Notes: generated from the letters alone by a model not told the origin. A DNA stretch of 8,942 bases from CAYPOY01 sp964412395 (GCA_964412395.1 CAYPOY010000220.1:1-8942), one strand, 5' to 3'; shown: positions 1-5,925, counted from the stretch's first letter. Made by a program: numbers and translations.

Positions 1-352
1 GGGCCTCGACCCCCGACTCGGTGCACGGCTCGTCCTTGAGATTGCCGATGCTCCATGCGGCGGCTGCGCTGTGGCCCGCGGTGGCGGCGAAGGTGATGGT
101 CTGCCCGTCGCTCAAGGTTTGTTCGGCGCCGGTGATGGCCACATCCTCGGTCCATTCGCCGCCATCCTTGCGCCACATGAAGGTATCGGGCGTGCCCACG
201 CCATCGATCACCACCTCGAAATAGGCCGAGCTGGCCCCGCTATAGCCTGTGCCCCAGGTCAGATCGTTGAGGCCGGGACCTTTAAATCCTTCAGGCAGTA
301 CGCGGTAGATGGCCGCGGTCTTGCCGTGGACCGGCGTAGTTGGTGAACCCAT
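1..352 (-). CDS. Second tail-tube-like virion protein, N-terminal part (runs off left edge)
   Basis: The first 117 residues are visible; the gene continues past base 1. Start is ATG at 352-350, behind a strong AAAGGAGG. The stop of the preceding tail tube gene is only 14 bases upstream, so the two are tightly coupled. The N-terminus MGSPTTPVHGKT echoes the tail tube start MAHATTPTHGST, which suggests a paralogous or shared N-terminal arm. Residues about 46-99 (AYFEVVIDGVGTPDTFMW onward, with DGGEW and ITGAEQTLSDGQTITF) form a small beta-rich module of a type common in phage structural proteins, probably an inserted Ig-like decoration. Inference: a second, larger tail tube or tail-surface protein. 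The C-terminal half that would settle this is outside the window. Confidence 0.75.
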   Translation of the reverse strand, partial: MGSPTTPVHGKTAAIYRVLPEGFKGPGLNDLTWGTGYSGASSAYFEVVIDGVGTPDTFMWRKDGGEWTEDVAITGAEQTLSDGQTITFAATAGHSAAAAWSIGNLKDEPCTESGVEA

Positions 353-366
353 GCGATCACCTCCTT

Positions 367-780
367 TTATTCAGCCGTCAACGAAAGGGTGCTGTCGCCC
401 TCAAAATTCACGGTAAACGCCAGCTTCCCGGTTGATGGCGCATTCACATCCAGGCTTTTAATATAGAGATCGCCACTGAAGAAATTCGAAGTCGAATCCA
501 GGTTAAACTGCACATCCGTGAGCTTGGTGCCGGGTGTTGCATTGATGATATTATTAACGATCGCCACCTGTTCAGTATTGCCGAGCACGAGATCGCCGGA
601 AAAAGACCCGTTCCAGTCTCCCTGGCCGGGGAGTTTGCCCTTCCACTTCTGGCCCTGGCGGGCGATCACCTCCAGATCCGCCTCGGCGTGGATGGTCCAC
701 CCCTCGGTAAAATCCATTACCACATCGTTCTTTTCCACCCGGCAGGTGCTGCCGTGGGTCGGGGTTGTTGCATGTGCCAT
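367..780 (-). CDS. Phage tail tube protein
   Basis: A 137-residue protein with ATG at 780-778 and a strong AAGGAGGT six bases upstream. Size, position (after the terminator region, before further tail genes) and sequence fit small siphophage tail tube proteins, which stack as hexameric rings to form the DNA channel. Seen in the sequence: an N-terminal arm (MAHATTPTHGSTCRVEKND), then alternating beta strands (WTIHAEADLEVIARQGQKW; WNGSFSGDLVLGNTEQ), a helix-like stretch (VAIVNNIINATPG), and paired C-terminal strands (DVQFNL, LYIKSLDVN, KLAFTVNFEGDSTLSL). There is no signal peptide or membrane segment. The assignment rests on fold pattern and synteny rather than on a catalytic motif. The next gene has a similar N-terminus. 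Confidence 0.8.
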   Translation of the reverse strand: MAHATTPTHGSTCRVEKNDVVMDFTEGWTIHAEADLEVIARQGQKWKGKLPGQGDWNGSFSGDLVLGNTEQVAIVNNIINATPGTKLTDVQFNLDSTSNFFSGDLYIKSLDVNAPSTGKLAFTVNFEGDSTLSLTAE

Positions 781-798
781 GATCTACCTCCTTTTTTA

Positions 799-866
799 GC
801 CACTAAGGCACAAAGGCACTAAGATTTTGATATTATTTTTACTTTGTGTCTTGGTGACTTTGTGGC
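799..866. repeat. CACNAAGN inverted-repeat element, copy 1
   Basis: Two 25-base arms (799-823 and 842-866) flank an AT-rich loop of 18 bases. Each arm is GC followed by three CACNAAGN units. The arms are complementary at 20 of 25 positions, and all five mismatches fall on every fourth base (arm positions 6, 10, 14, 18 and 22), the free N positions. The element sits just upstream of the tail tube Shine-Dalgarno. Its right arm is read as the last eight codons of the four-cysteine protein gene, whose stop lies in the loop. It could act as an RNA hairpin or be a dispersed host repeat; the sequence alone does not decide. Confidence 0.85.
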
Positions 867-1063
867 AAATTCTTACTTCTTTTGCCGGTTCTCTCTTTTG
901 GAGAACGATATTCATATATCACCTTATCATCCAGATTCAGGATCTGGGTCAGTGCCTCGGGGCAGTCCATGCACCCGGGCTGCACGTCCGAGCCCAGGTT
1001 CCTGAGACAGCCGCCCTTCTTCCGGGTGCAGCTGATCTTTATGATGCCTCGATATGGGGTCAT
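839..1063 (-). CDS. Small four-cysteine (zinc-ribbon-like) phage protein
   Basis: A 74-residue protein with ATG at 1063-1061 directly behind AAGGAGGT, which makes it a real gene despite its size. Four cysteines at residues 12, 19, 31 and 34 give C-x6-C-x11-C-x2-C, consistent with a small metal-binding knuckle. The segment around them (PGCMDCPEAL) is the most structured part. The C-terminus is basic and low in complexity. Its last eight residues, PQSHQDTK, are encoded by the right arm of the repeat element at 799-866 and the stop codon lies in that element's loop, so the original 3' end was probably altered by the element. Lying between the probable tail terminator and the tail tube gene, it could be a tail assembly factor or a regulator such as a Com-like zinc protein. 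The function is not known. Confidence 0.7.
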   Translation of the reverse strand: MTPYRGIIKISCTRKKGGCLRNLGSDVQPGCMDCPEALTQILNLDDKVIYEYRSPKERTGKRSKNLPQSHQDTK

Positions 1064-1078
1064 GGGACCTCCTTCGTC

Positions 1079-1147
1079 GGATTTAGGGATTGCGAATTTA
1101 GGGATTTAGGAATTCCTCAATTCCTCAATTCCCTAATTCCTCAATTC
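1079..1147. repeat. AGGNATTN tandem-unit inverted repeat
   Basis: The spacer upstream of the four-cysteine gene is almost entirely made of 8-base units: ATT and AGG triplets alternating with one free base. The left arm runs to about 1112 and the right arm (CCTCAATT units) from about 1113, meeting at GAATTC (1110-1115). The arms pair at the fixed triplets and mostly differ at the free positions (GGATTTAG against GAATTGAG). One left unit is irregular (GGATTGCG). The design is the same as that of the CACNAAGN elements but with different letters. The element ends three bases before the stop of the next gene at 1151. Confidence 0.8.
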
Positions 1148-1150
1148 TTT

Positions 1151-1597
1151 TTAATATGTTCCTTGCCGCACGTAGCGCAGGATTAACATCTTCATCTGTA
1201 TGGCCAATTCCTCGTCGGCCAGCAGCTCACTTTCGGATTCGGATACGAGCCAGATCTCGTCGGCCTGTCCGGAGAGCTTATTTTCCCGCAGAGAATCTTT
1301 GATATCGGCTACGATATCCAGAATGCCTTTCTTTTCCGTGCTCGTGTCTCCCATGATCGAGGCCTCGGGCTTTTCGAGCTGTACGTAAGCGATATGCTTT
1401 ACGAGCAATTCGCTGCTCTCGCCGGCACCCTGATACTCCACGTCATAGTTGATCTCGCCGTCCTTTAATCCCACGGCGGGAAACTTCACGGTGTCCGGGA
1501 TCACGCGCTCATCCTCGGTTATGAAGATATCGCTGTCGCGGACATAGGTTAAATCCGCCTTGAGCTGGCTTTTAATTGCCGATAATAAAGCTTTCAC
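1151..1597 (-). CDS. Probable tail terminator / tail completion protein
   Basis: About 148 residues. I choose GTG at 1597-1595 because AAGGGAG lies eight bases upstream. The in-frame ATG at 1633 has no Shine-Dalgarno, and the 12 extra residues it would add (MPYALCAKGAKR) are largely translated GCGCNNN repeat. The protein begins with a helix (KALLSAIKSQLKADL). Strands follow (YVRDSDIFITEDERVIP, FPAVGLKDGEINYDVEY, HIAYVQLEKPEASIMGD), then a helix (LDIVADIKDSLREN) and a final strand/helix ending in RYVRQGTY. This small alpha/beta outline and the position between the gpG-like gene and the tail tube gene match tail terminators (lambda gpU / Mu gp37-type), which cap the tube and join it to the head. 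The call rests on synteny and outline; no diagnostic motif was found. Confidence 0.65.
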   Translation of the reverse strand: MKALLSAIKSQLKADLTYVRDSDIFITEDERVIPDTVKFPAVGLKDGEINYDVEYQGAGESSELLVKHIAYVQLEKPEASIMGDTSTEKKGILDIVADIKDSLRENKLSGQADEIWLVSESESELLADEELAIQMKMLILRYVRQGTY

Positions 1598-1605
1598 TCG
1601 CTTTG

Positions 1606-1612
1606 CTCCCTT
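1606..1612 (-). promoter_or_regulatory. Shine-Dalgarno that selects the GTG start at 1597
   Basis: AAGGGAG on the minus strand, eight bases before GTG. Its 5' bases coincide with the edge of the GCGCNNN element at 1610-1680, so the ribosome site straddles the repeat boundary. No comparable site precedes the ATG at 1633. Confidence 0.6.
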
Positions 1613-1680
1613 AGCGCATAGGGCATAGGGCATGGCGCATGGCGTAAAACCCTATGCGCTCTGCGCTTAGCGCTTTGCGC
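1610..1680. repeat. GCGCNNN tandem-unit inverted repeat, copy 1
   Basis: A 71-base element of 7-base units (GCGCATA, GGGCATA, GGGCATG, GCGCATG) facing a right arm that reads, in reverse complement, GCGCAAA, GCGCTAA, GCGCAGA, GCGCATA. The centre, GCGTAAAACCCTATGCGC at 1642-1659, is the exact reverse complement of the centre of the copy at 3464-3534, so the two copies have opposite orientation. The element supplies the last four codons and the stop of the gpG-like gene (GAKR, stop at 1667-1669) and reaches the Shine-Dalgarno of the next gene. Confidence 0.85.
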
Positions 1681-2179
1681 CGGTGATATAATCACCGAAG
1701 ATCCGGCGGAATACCCGCCAGTCTCCATCCTGGATCACCAGGAAGGGGCGGGCCGGGATCCCGGTGGGGCCGATGGATACCTTTTTTGCGAATCGCACGT
1801 TTCCGGACCTATCGATCCAGCGCAAAGCCTTTGCCCGCTTTGGCAATATCACCCGTGCCGGTATAGTGCCGCCCAGCTGATGGATGGCGGCATATTTTAC
1901 GGGCGTACCCACCCTGAGAACCTTCCCGATCACCTGCATGGTGATGGAGCGCATGAGCCGGGCGGTCTTGATCAGGGTCTGGCCGCCTGTTCTTTGTGCC
2001 CTGATCGAGGGCTTCCAGCGCACCGGCCTGCCGCCCGCCTTGAATGTTTTGCCGATGGAGCGCAAGAGCACCAGGCCGCATTCTTTGAGCGGTTTTTGGG
2101 GCCGGCTCAACCGCGTGGAAAGACCCTTTAGCGCGGTTTTGGCCTCCATGTCTTTTACTGTGACCTTAAATCTGAGCAT
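1667..2179 (-). CDS. Phage virion morphogenesis protein (Mu gpG / P2 gpS tail completion family)
   Basis: 170 residues, close to the usual length of the family. The hallmark core is clear: FKAGGRPVRWKPSIRAQRTGG, then QTLIKTARLMRSI, VGTPVKYAAIHQLGG, and near the end IPARPFLVI followed by a C-terminal helix. Proteins of this family act in head-tail joining or tail completion, which fits its place between the connector/fibre block and the probable tail terminator. The ATG at 2179-2177 has only a weak upstream match (GGGA, seven bases away). A CACNAAGN element ends just upstream, so the original leader may have been disturbed. The C-terminal GAKR and the stop come from the neighbouring GCGCNNN element. 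The protein is basic, with many Arg and Lys, as is common in this family. Confidence 0.92.
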   Translation of the reverse strand: MLRFKVTVKDMEAKTALKGLSTRLSRPQKPLKECGLVLLRSIGKTFKAGGRPVRWKPSIRAQRTGGQTLIKTARLMRSITMQVIGKVLRVGTPVKYAAIHQLGGTIPARVILPKRAKALRWIDRSGNVRFAKKVSIGPTGIPARPFLVIQDGDWRVFRRIFGDYITGAKR

Positions 2180-2190
2180 CTTTTAATCCC

Positions 2191-2254
2191 GCCACAAAGG
2201 CACCAAGGCACTAAAAATAATATTAAAAGCTTTGTGTCTTTGTGTCTTGGTGGC
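2191..2254. repeat. CACNAAGN inverted-repeat element, copy 2
   Basis: Arms at 2191-2215 and 2230-2254, each GC plus three CACNAAGN units, with a 14-base AT-rich loop. Nineteen of 25 positions are complementary. Five of the six mismatches are at the free positions 6, 10, 14, 18 and 22, and the sixth is the innermost base. The element fills most of the spacer between the Ig-like gene (stop at 2270) and the gpG-like gene (start at 2179). Confidence 0.85.
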
Positions 2255-2269
2255 GATTTCATTAACTCC

Positions 2270-2569
2270 TTACTCAGGCCTAACTACCAGGTTAAACTGC
2301 CCCCACACGATACCGTCGGTATTATCCGGATCGTACACGGTGAGGGTGGCCTTATATGTGCCCGCGGTAATCGATTCGCCGCCCAGGGCCAGCACCAACT
2401 TGGTCGGGTCCGTATCCCAGTCGAAGGCACTGGCAGAGACAGCGGAATCGATGACGGTTGAATCCACCTCCAGGGTCATGCGGGTGACCGCCGAGAGATC
2501 CACGATCGTGCCATCTGCCTTGAGCTGGAGATCGATCGTGTTATCGTGCCCGAGATATACGATTTCGGT
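2270..2569 (-). CDS. Ig/BppU-like small virion protein (5' end lost in gap)
   Basis: About 99 residues are visible, from TEIVYLGHDN to the C-terminus VRPE. The pattern is a compact beta sandwich: YLGHDNTIDLQLKADG, then VDLSAVTRMTLEVDSTVIDS, a DWDTDPTKLVLALG strand, and a final GTYKATLTVYDPDNTDGIVWG. In phages this module usually stands alone, encoded right after a fibre gene, and starts M-x-x-I-Y-x-G-H-D-N. The visible start therefore lies one or two codons inside the natural N-terminus. It probably acts as a small structural or fibre-attachment protein. Counted across the 100 N, the frame stays open into the upstream gene and gives one 391-residue ORF, but the gap length is arbitrary and a separate gene is more likely. 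A true fusion cannot be excluded. Confidence 0.65.
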   Translation of the reverse strand, partial: TEIVYLGHDNTIDLQLKADGTIVDLSAVTRMTLEVDSTVIDSAVSASAFDWDTDPTKLVLALGGESITAGTYKATLTVYDPDNTDGIVWGQFNLVVRPE

Positions 2570-2669
2570 NNNNNNNNNNNNNNNNNNNNNNNNNNNNNNN
2601 NNNNNNNNNNNNNNNNNNNNNNNNNNNNNNNNNNNNNNNNNNNNNNNNNNNNNNNNNNNNNNNNNNNNN
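2570..2669. other. Assembly gap (exactly 100 N)
   Basis: Exactly 100 N, the customary placeholder for a scaffold gap of unknown size. On the upstream side the second fibre domain stops about ten residues short of where the first ends. On the downstream side an independent-looking Ig domain begins. The gap probably hides a stop codon, a Shine-Dalgarno and a start codon. Confidence 0.9.
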
Positions 2670-3445
2670 TCTCCTGCCGGAAACCGCACGGTATCGCCGT
2701 CGCCCACTGCCTGATCTGCCACGGCGTTGTCATAAAAAAGAAGATTTCCAACGGTTAAGGCATCGCAGATCGCAAGGGCCACGATGGTGCCCCAGGCCCC
2801 GGTGGCCGGACCAATATCGATATCATGCGTATTGTCTACTAAAGATGAAGCTGCCACATCCCACGTGGGAGAATCACCTCCATTTACATCAACCTTTTTC
2901 CGGGCATAACCGTCGCTGGGTTCGGTGATAGTCGATCCCGTGAGATCATCTGCAACAACCACCGTGGTCAAGGCACAAAAGGTATCAGGGACAGCATAGT
3001 CTATGTTCCGGAATGCGAAATCCAGCAGCTTATTTGCAAGATAATCCGATATATATCCCGCACTAAATTCCACATAGACTTCTTCACTAGCTACAGAAGG
3101 TGTATTTCCAGATACTACTTCTTTTTCTGCCGCAAGTGATCCATGAGCCATCATGTTGCCGGCTGATTCTGCATCGAATACTCCCCAATGCGTGATTGTG
3201 CCCCAGGATCCGGAGGCCTGGTCAAAATTAACGGCCCCGTCTTGTGTCACTTTTCTGCTTGCGGCTGCACCGAAAGTTATGGCTTTCCTGACGTATCCAT
3301 CTCCGCTTGGCTCGGCCAGGCCACTCGCATCGTCTGTCGGATCAGCCGTGCTAAGGCCAAGATATACAATGGCTGGATGTTCATAAGCAGCATTGCACAC
3401 ATGGTCCAGCAATTCGCCTTCCAAAAAATCAGCTATTGAGCCCAT
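2670..3445 (-). CDS. Tail-fibre-type protein with two tandem copies of one domain (3' end in gap)
   Basis: 258 residues are visible, with ATG at 3445-3443 behind AAAGGAG. Copy 1 (residues about 5-128) begins ADFLEGELLDHVCNAAYEHP and has VYLGLSTADPTDDASGLAEPSGDGYVR and SGSWGTITHWGVFDAESAGNMMAHG. Copy 2 (about 130-258) repeats the same landmarks in degenerate form: YLANKLLDFAFRN, TEPSDGYARKKV, TGAWGTIVALAICDALTVGNLLFYD and DTVRFPAG. This is the widespread phage tail-fibre domain in which a short helix is followed by a beta sandwich containing a GYxR and a WGT motif. It usually occurs once per protein, so the duplication is notable. Position between connector genes suggests it may decorate the head or neck rather than the tail tip. 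The upstream neighbour is the large fibre, the downstream one the Ig-like protein. Confidence 0.75.
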
Positions 3446-3463
3446 GATTTGCTCCTTTCAGTC

Positions 3464-3534
3464 GCGCACTGCGCAGAGCGCATGGCGCATAGGGTTTTAC
3501 GCTTGGCGCTTTGCGCTTAGCGCCATGCGTTATG
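3464..3534. repeat. GCGCNNN tandem-unit inverted repeat, copy 2
   Basis: A 71-base element, the same length as copy 1, made of GCGCACT, GCGCAGA, GCGCATG, GCGCATA units and a right arm that in reverse complement reads CGCATG, GCGCTAA, GCGCAAA, GCGCCAA. The 18-base centre GCGCATAGGGTTTTACGC (3485-3502) is identical to copy 1 in reverse complement. The stop codon of the large fibre gene (3530-3532) is inside its edge. It ends shortly before the Shine-Dalgarno of the next gene. Confidence 0.85.
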
Positions 3535-5860
3535 TCTTTTCGATGGTTCGCTCGGGCGTCAGGGATTCGACATCCCGGTCCGTCGTGAGCGAGGTTATGG
3601 TCCGTTTGGCGGTCAGCGATTCGATTACCGCGTCGATGATCACGCCCAGCCCCGCGGTGATCAGGGTGATGGCACTGGTTGCGGTCTCCGGGGCGATGGT
3701 GGCGGAGAGGCCCCGCATTACCGAGAGCACGGCGTCGGATGTAGAACTGCCGCTCGCGATGGCCGCGCTGATTTCCCTCAGGATGCCCAGGGCCACGGTT
3801 GCCGTATCCGTGGCCGGCTGGATGCTGGCCGAGAGCATCTTGATGATAAGCAATGCTATATCGTCGGGTGTGGCACTGCCCGCCTGGATATCGGCCGACA
3901 GCTCCCTCACAATAGCCAGAGTTACATCATCCGGTGCCGTGCTCTCTGAAGCGATGCCGGCCGAGAGCTCCCGTAAAACGTCGAGCACCACCGTGTCTCC
4001 TGTGGCCGTGGCCGCGCCGATGGCCGCCGAAAACTCCAGGATCCCGGCGATCAGGAGCACCACATCGTCCGGGGTTACTGTGCCCGCCTGGATGGCCGCG
4101 CTCACCGCTCTCAGCACGGCCACCGTTGCCGCGCTCGTATCCGATGCCCCCTGGATGCTGGCCGTGAGGGCTCTCAGCAGGGCAAGGGTAATATTATCCG
4201 GAGTAACGGTGCCGGCCTGGACACTGGCACTGAATACCTTGATAATGAGCAGGGCTATATCATCCGGGGTTGCCGTGCCTGCCTGGATGCTTGCCGTCAG
4301 GGCCTTTAAAAGCTTTAGGATGACCGTATCGGGCGTTGCCGATCCGGCTGCGATTGCTCCTGACAAAGCCCTCAAGATATTCAGATCCGGCGTGGCTGTG
4401 CCGGTTGCCCCTGTTATGGATGCACTCAGCTCGTGCGTCTCTCCCCCCGCCACAATCTCGCTCGCCCCGATATACCAAGTTGCCCGTGTCTGGCCCTGAA
4501 TATCATCCCTGAATGTGCCACTTAAATCTTCACCATCATCCAAAATTGCCAAATTGGTAACATCCCCACCGGAATCTAACCGATAATCATCATTGTCATA
4601 ATCTTTGAAAACTGAATTGGTGTGAACATCCTTGCTCTGATATGCTGCATCGGGAGAAGTATTATCTTCGGAGATATTTGTGCCTGTGGTACCCCATCCA
4701 TCACCATCATCTACATAATCAGTTGTGTTACCCTGGCATAAATTATTTTTAGTAGTTCGTATCGCTCCGCCACTACTTTGATTTTGGTGTATACCTGTAC
4801 TACATTTTATGACTGTATTATTTACAACCAATTCTGTATTTATATGACTTGAACCAAACTTCAATCCAATACTGGCAGAACAACCATAGATGATATTATT
4901 TGTTATAATGATATTATGTAAATTACTGCCTGTTTCAACCCCACCCGCAGTATCTGCATCTCCTTTAATCAATATTCTGTTAAGTGTAATGTTCCCATCA
5001 TCTCCGCCATCATACAAATAGAGTGCACGATTGCCCGATCCTGATGCATCAATCGCTAATTTTGATATTTCTACATCATCCGTATCACCATTAGTTGTTT
5101 CATTGATATTGATGCGATCACTGGTGCCATAATTAATTCTTGCCCCATTGCCATATGCATTACCATTGTGCTCAGCTCCACTTGCTGCTGTAAGTTTCAA
5201 TAGGTATGTTGCTGTATCAACATCAAAAAGAACTTCCGATGATATTGATGTCTCTTCATTATTGTGTTCGCCCGTGAGGTCGCCAGTTAAAGGGCCCTCT
5301 CCTGGAGTTATGATATCGGCTTCAAATGCTGTTACTGTGTCATAATTGAGACCAGAACCGATAGAGAAAACACCCTCTGAAACTGTGCCCTTTACCAATG
5401 AATATTTTGAAGGCAACCGCTGATCTACATATTCATTCTTAATAAGCTGGTCAAAGGCCCGTTCTATGTAGATAATACCTGGATCTTTTTCTTTATTATA
5501 GATAGCCTCAAACTGGCCTTTCGTAATAAGCCCTAAATCAAGAAGCATCTTATAGTCAATAAACCAATCCCGCCTCCGGAGTCGTTTTTCCTCTAATTTT
5601 ACAGTCTGTTCCCAGGGATATTTCCCTTGAGAATCTACAGCTACTAGATACTTCTTGATATTATCATAAACCAATTGCCCAGGCCATTTCCAGTCAGTAG
5701 AACCACGAAGTTTCCAATAATCCCCAGGCAATGTAAGAACACAATGATGCTTTCGAGTTAAATCACCCTTGTGAAATCCATCGGGGCGGATGTCTGCTAT
5801 CTGACCGTCACGCCAATGTACAGGATTTTGAGATCCGCCAACTTTTAAGAGAAGTTCCAA
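3530..5860 (-). CDS. Large beta-helix fibre-type virion protein with C-terminal 22-residue repeats
   Basis: 776 residues. The start is TTG at 5860-5858 with AAGGAG five bases upstream; no ATG in frame lies nearby. Four regions are visible. (1) Residues 1-150: an alpha/beta N-terminal domain (HWRDGQIADIRPDGFHKGDL, DYWKLRGSTDWKWPG, RRRDWFIDYKMLLDLG, GIIYIERAFDQLI), probably the virion-attachment part. (2) About 155-470: a right-handed parallel beta-helix pattern with stacked short strands rich in Asn, Ile and Gly (NITLNRILIKG, HNIIITNNIIYGCS, TELVVNNTVIKCSTG). (3) About 477-735: twelve repeats of 20-24 residues, consensus LSASIQAGTATPDDIALLIIRE. (4) A tail with three 9-residue units SLTAKRTIT, SLTTDRDVE, SLTPERTIE. 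Inference: a trimeric fibre or spike binding a cell-surface glycan. Base composition changes sharply within the gene near 4495. No catalytic residues can be assigned. Confidence 0.8.
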   Translation of the reverse strand: MELLLKVGGSQNPVHWRDGQIADIRPDGFHKGDLTRKHHCVLTLPGDYWKLRGSTDWKWPGQLVYDNIKKYLVAVDSQGKYPWEQTVKLEEKRLRRRDWFIDYKMLLDLGLITKGQFEAIYNKEKDPGIIYIERAFDQLIKNEYVDQRLPSKYSLVKGTVSEGVFSIGSGLNYDTVTAFEADIITPGEGPLTGDLTGEHNNEETSISSEVLFDVDTATYLLKLTAASGAEHNGNAYGNGARINYGTSDRININETTNGDTDDVEISKLAIDASGSGNRALYLYDGGDDGNITLNRILIKGDADTAGGVETGSNLHNIIITNNIIYGCSASIGLKFGSSHINTELVVNNTVIKCSTGIHQNQSSGGAIRTTKNNLCQGNTTDYVDDGDGWGTTGTNISEDNTSPDAAYQSKDVHTNSVFKDYDNDDYRLDSGGDVTNLAILDDGEDLSGTFRDDIQGQTRATWYIGASEIVAGGETHELSASITGATGTATPDLNILRALSGAIAAGSATPDTVILKLLKALTASIQAGTATPDDIALLIIKVFSASVQAGTVTPDNITLALLRALTASIQGASDTSAATVAVLRAVSAAIQAGTVTPDDVVLLIAGILEFSAAIGAATATGDTVVLDVLRELSAGIASESTAPDDVTLAIVRELSADIQAGSATPDDIALLIIKMLSASIQPATDTATVALGILREISAAIASGSSTSDAVLSVMRGLSATIAPETATSAITLITAGLGVIIDAVIESLTAKRTITSLTTDRDVESLTPERTIEKT
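3640..4435 (-). repeat. Tandem ~66-bp coding repeats (12 units of 20-24 residues)
   Basis: The 3' third of the fibre gene encodes twelve head-to-tail copies of a unit that starts with a hydrophobic-Ser-Ala pattern (LSASI, LTASI, FSASV, ISAAI), continues with a Gly/Ala/Thr-rich turn (QAGTATPDD), and ends in an aliphatic stretch with a basic residue (IALLIIKV, VTLAIVRE). DNA copies stay close in places, for example near 3856-3903 and 4255-4303, so unit number could vary by slipped pairing. The fold may be a beta-solenoid or an amphipathic stalk. Confidence 0.8.
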
Positions 5861-5865
5861 GTTAT

Positions 5866-5871
5866 CTCCTT
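5866..5871 (-). promoter_or_regulatory. Shine-Dalgarno that supports the TTG start at 5860
   Basis: AAGGAG on the minus strand, five bases upstream of TTG. It is the only good ribosome site at this end of the reading frame and decides the unusual start codon of the fibre gene. Confidence 0.7.
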
Positions 5872-5886
5872 ATCACTCCGAAGAAA

Positions 5887-5925
5887 CCCGCCCGCCTCGC
5901 CTTGCGGCATCGCATGGCGGGCAGG
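5887..5925. repeat. GCCCGCC palindrome, possible weak terminator on the minus strand
   Basis: Ten-base arms CCCGCCCGCC (5887-5896) and GGCGGGCAGG (5916-5925) pair with one G-U. Inside them TGCG (5903-5906) and CGCA (5911-5914) form a second stem with loop GCAT. On the minus strand the stem is followed by TTTCTT, so it resembles an intrinsic terminator with a poor U-tract. It lies between two co-directional genes, where it could trim or attenuate the transcript. It may equally be a dispersed GC-rich repeat like those in the other spacers. Confidence 0.6.

Noticed and set aside
71..346. Plus-strand open frames opposite the leftmost gene
   Set aside because: They are antisense to a gene with a strong start signal and carry no recognisable protein features.
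3393..4499. 368-residue open frame on the plus strand
   Set aside because: It is the antisense of the fibre repeats; its own repeated pattern (GVAVPAWM) only reflects the 66-bp repeat on the other strand.
3530..5860. Target gene of a diversity-generating retroelement
   Set aside because: No reverse transcriptase, template repeat or adenine-biased variable C-terminus is visible in the window.
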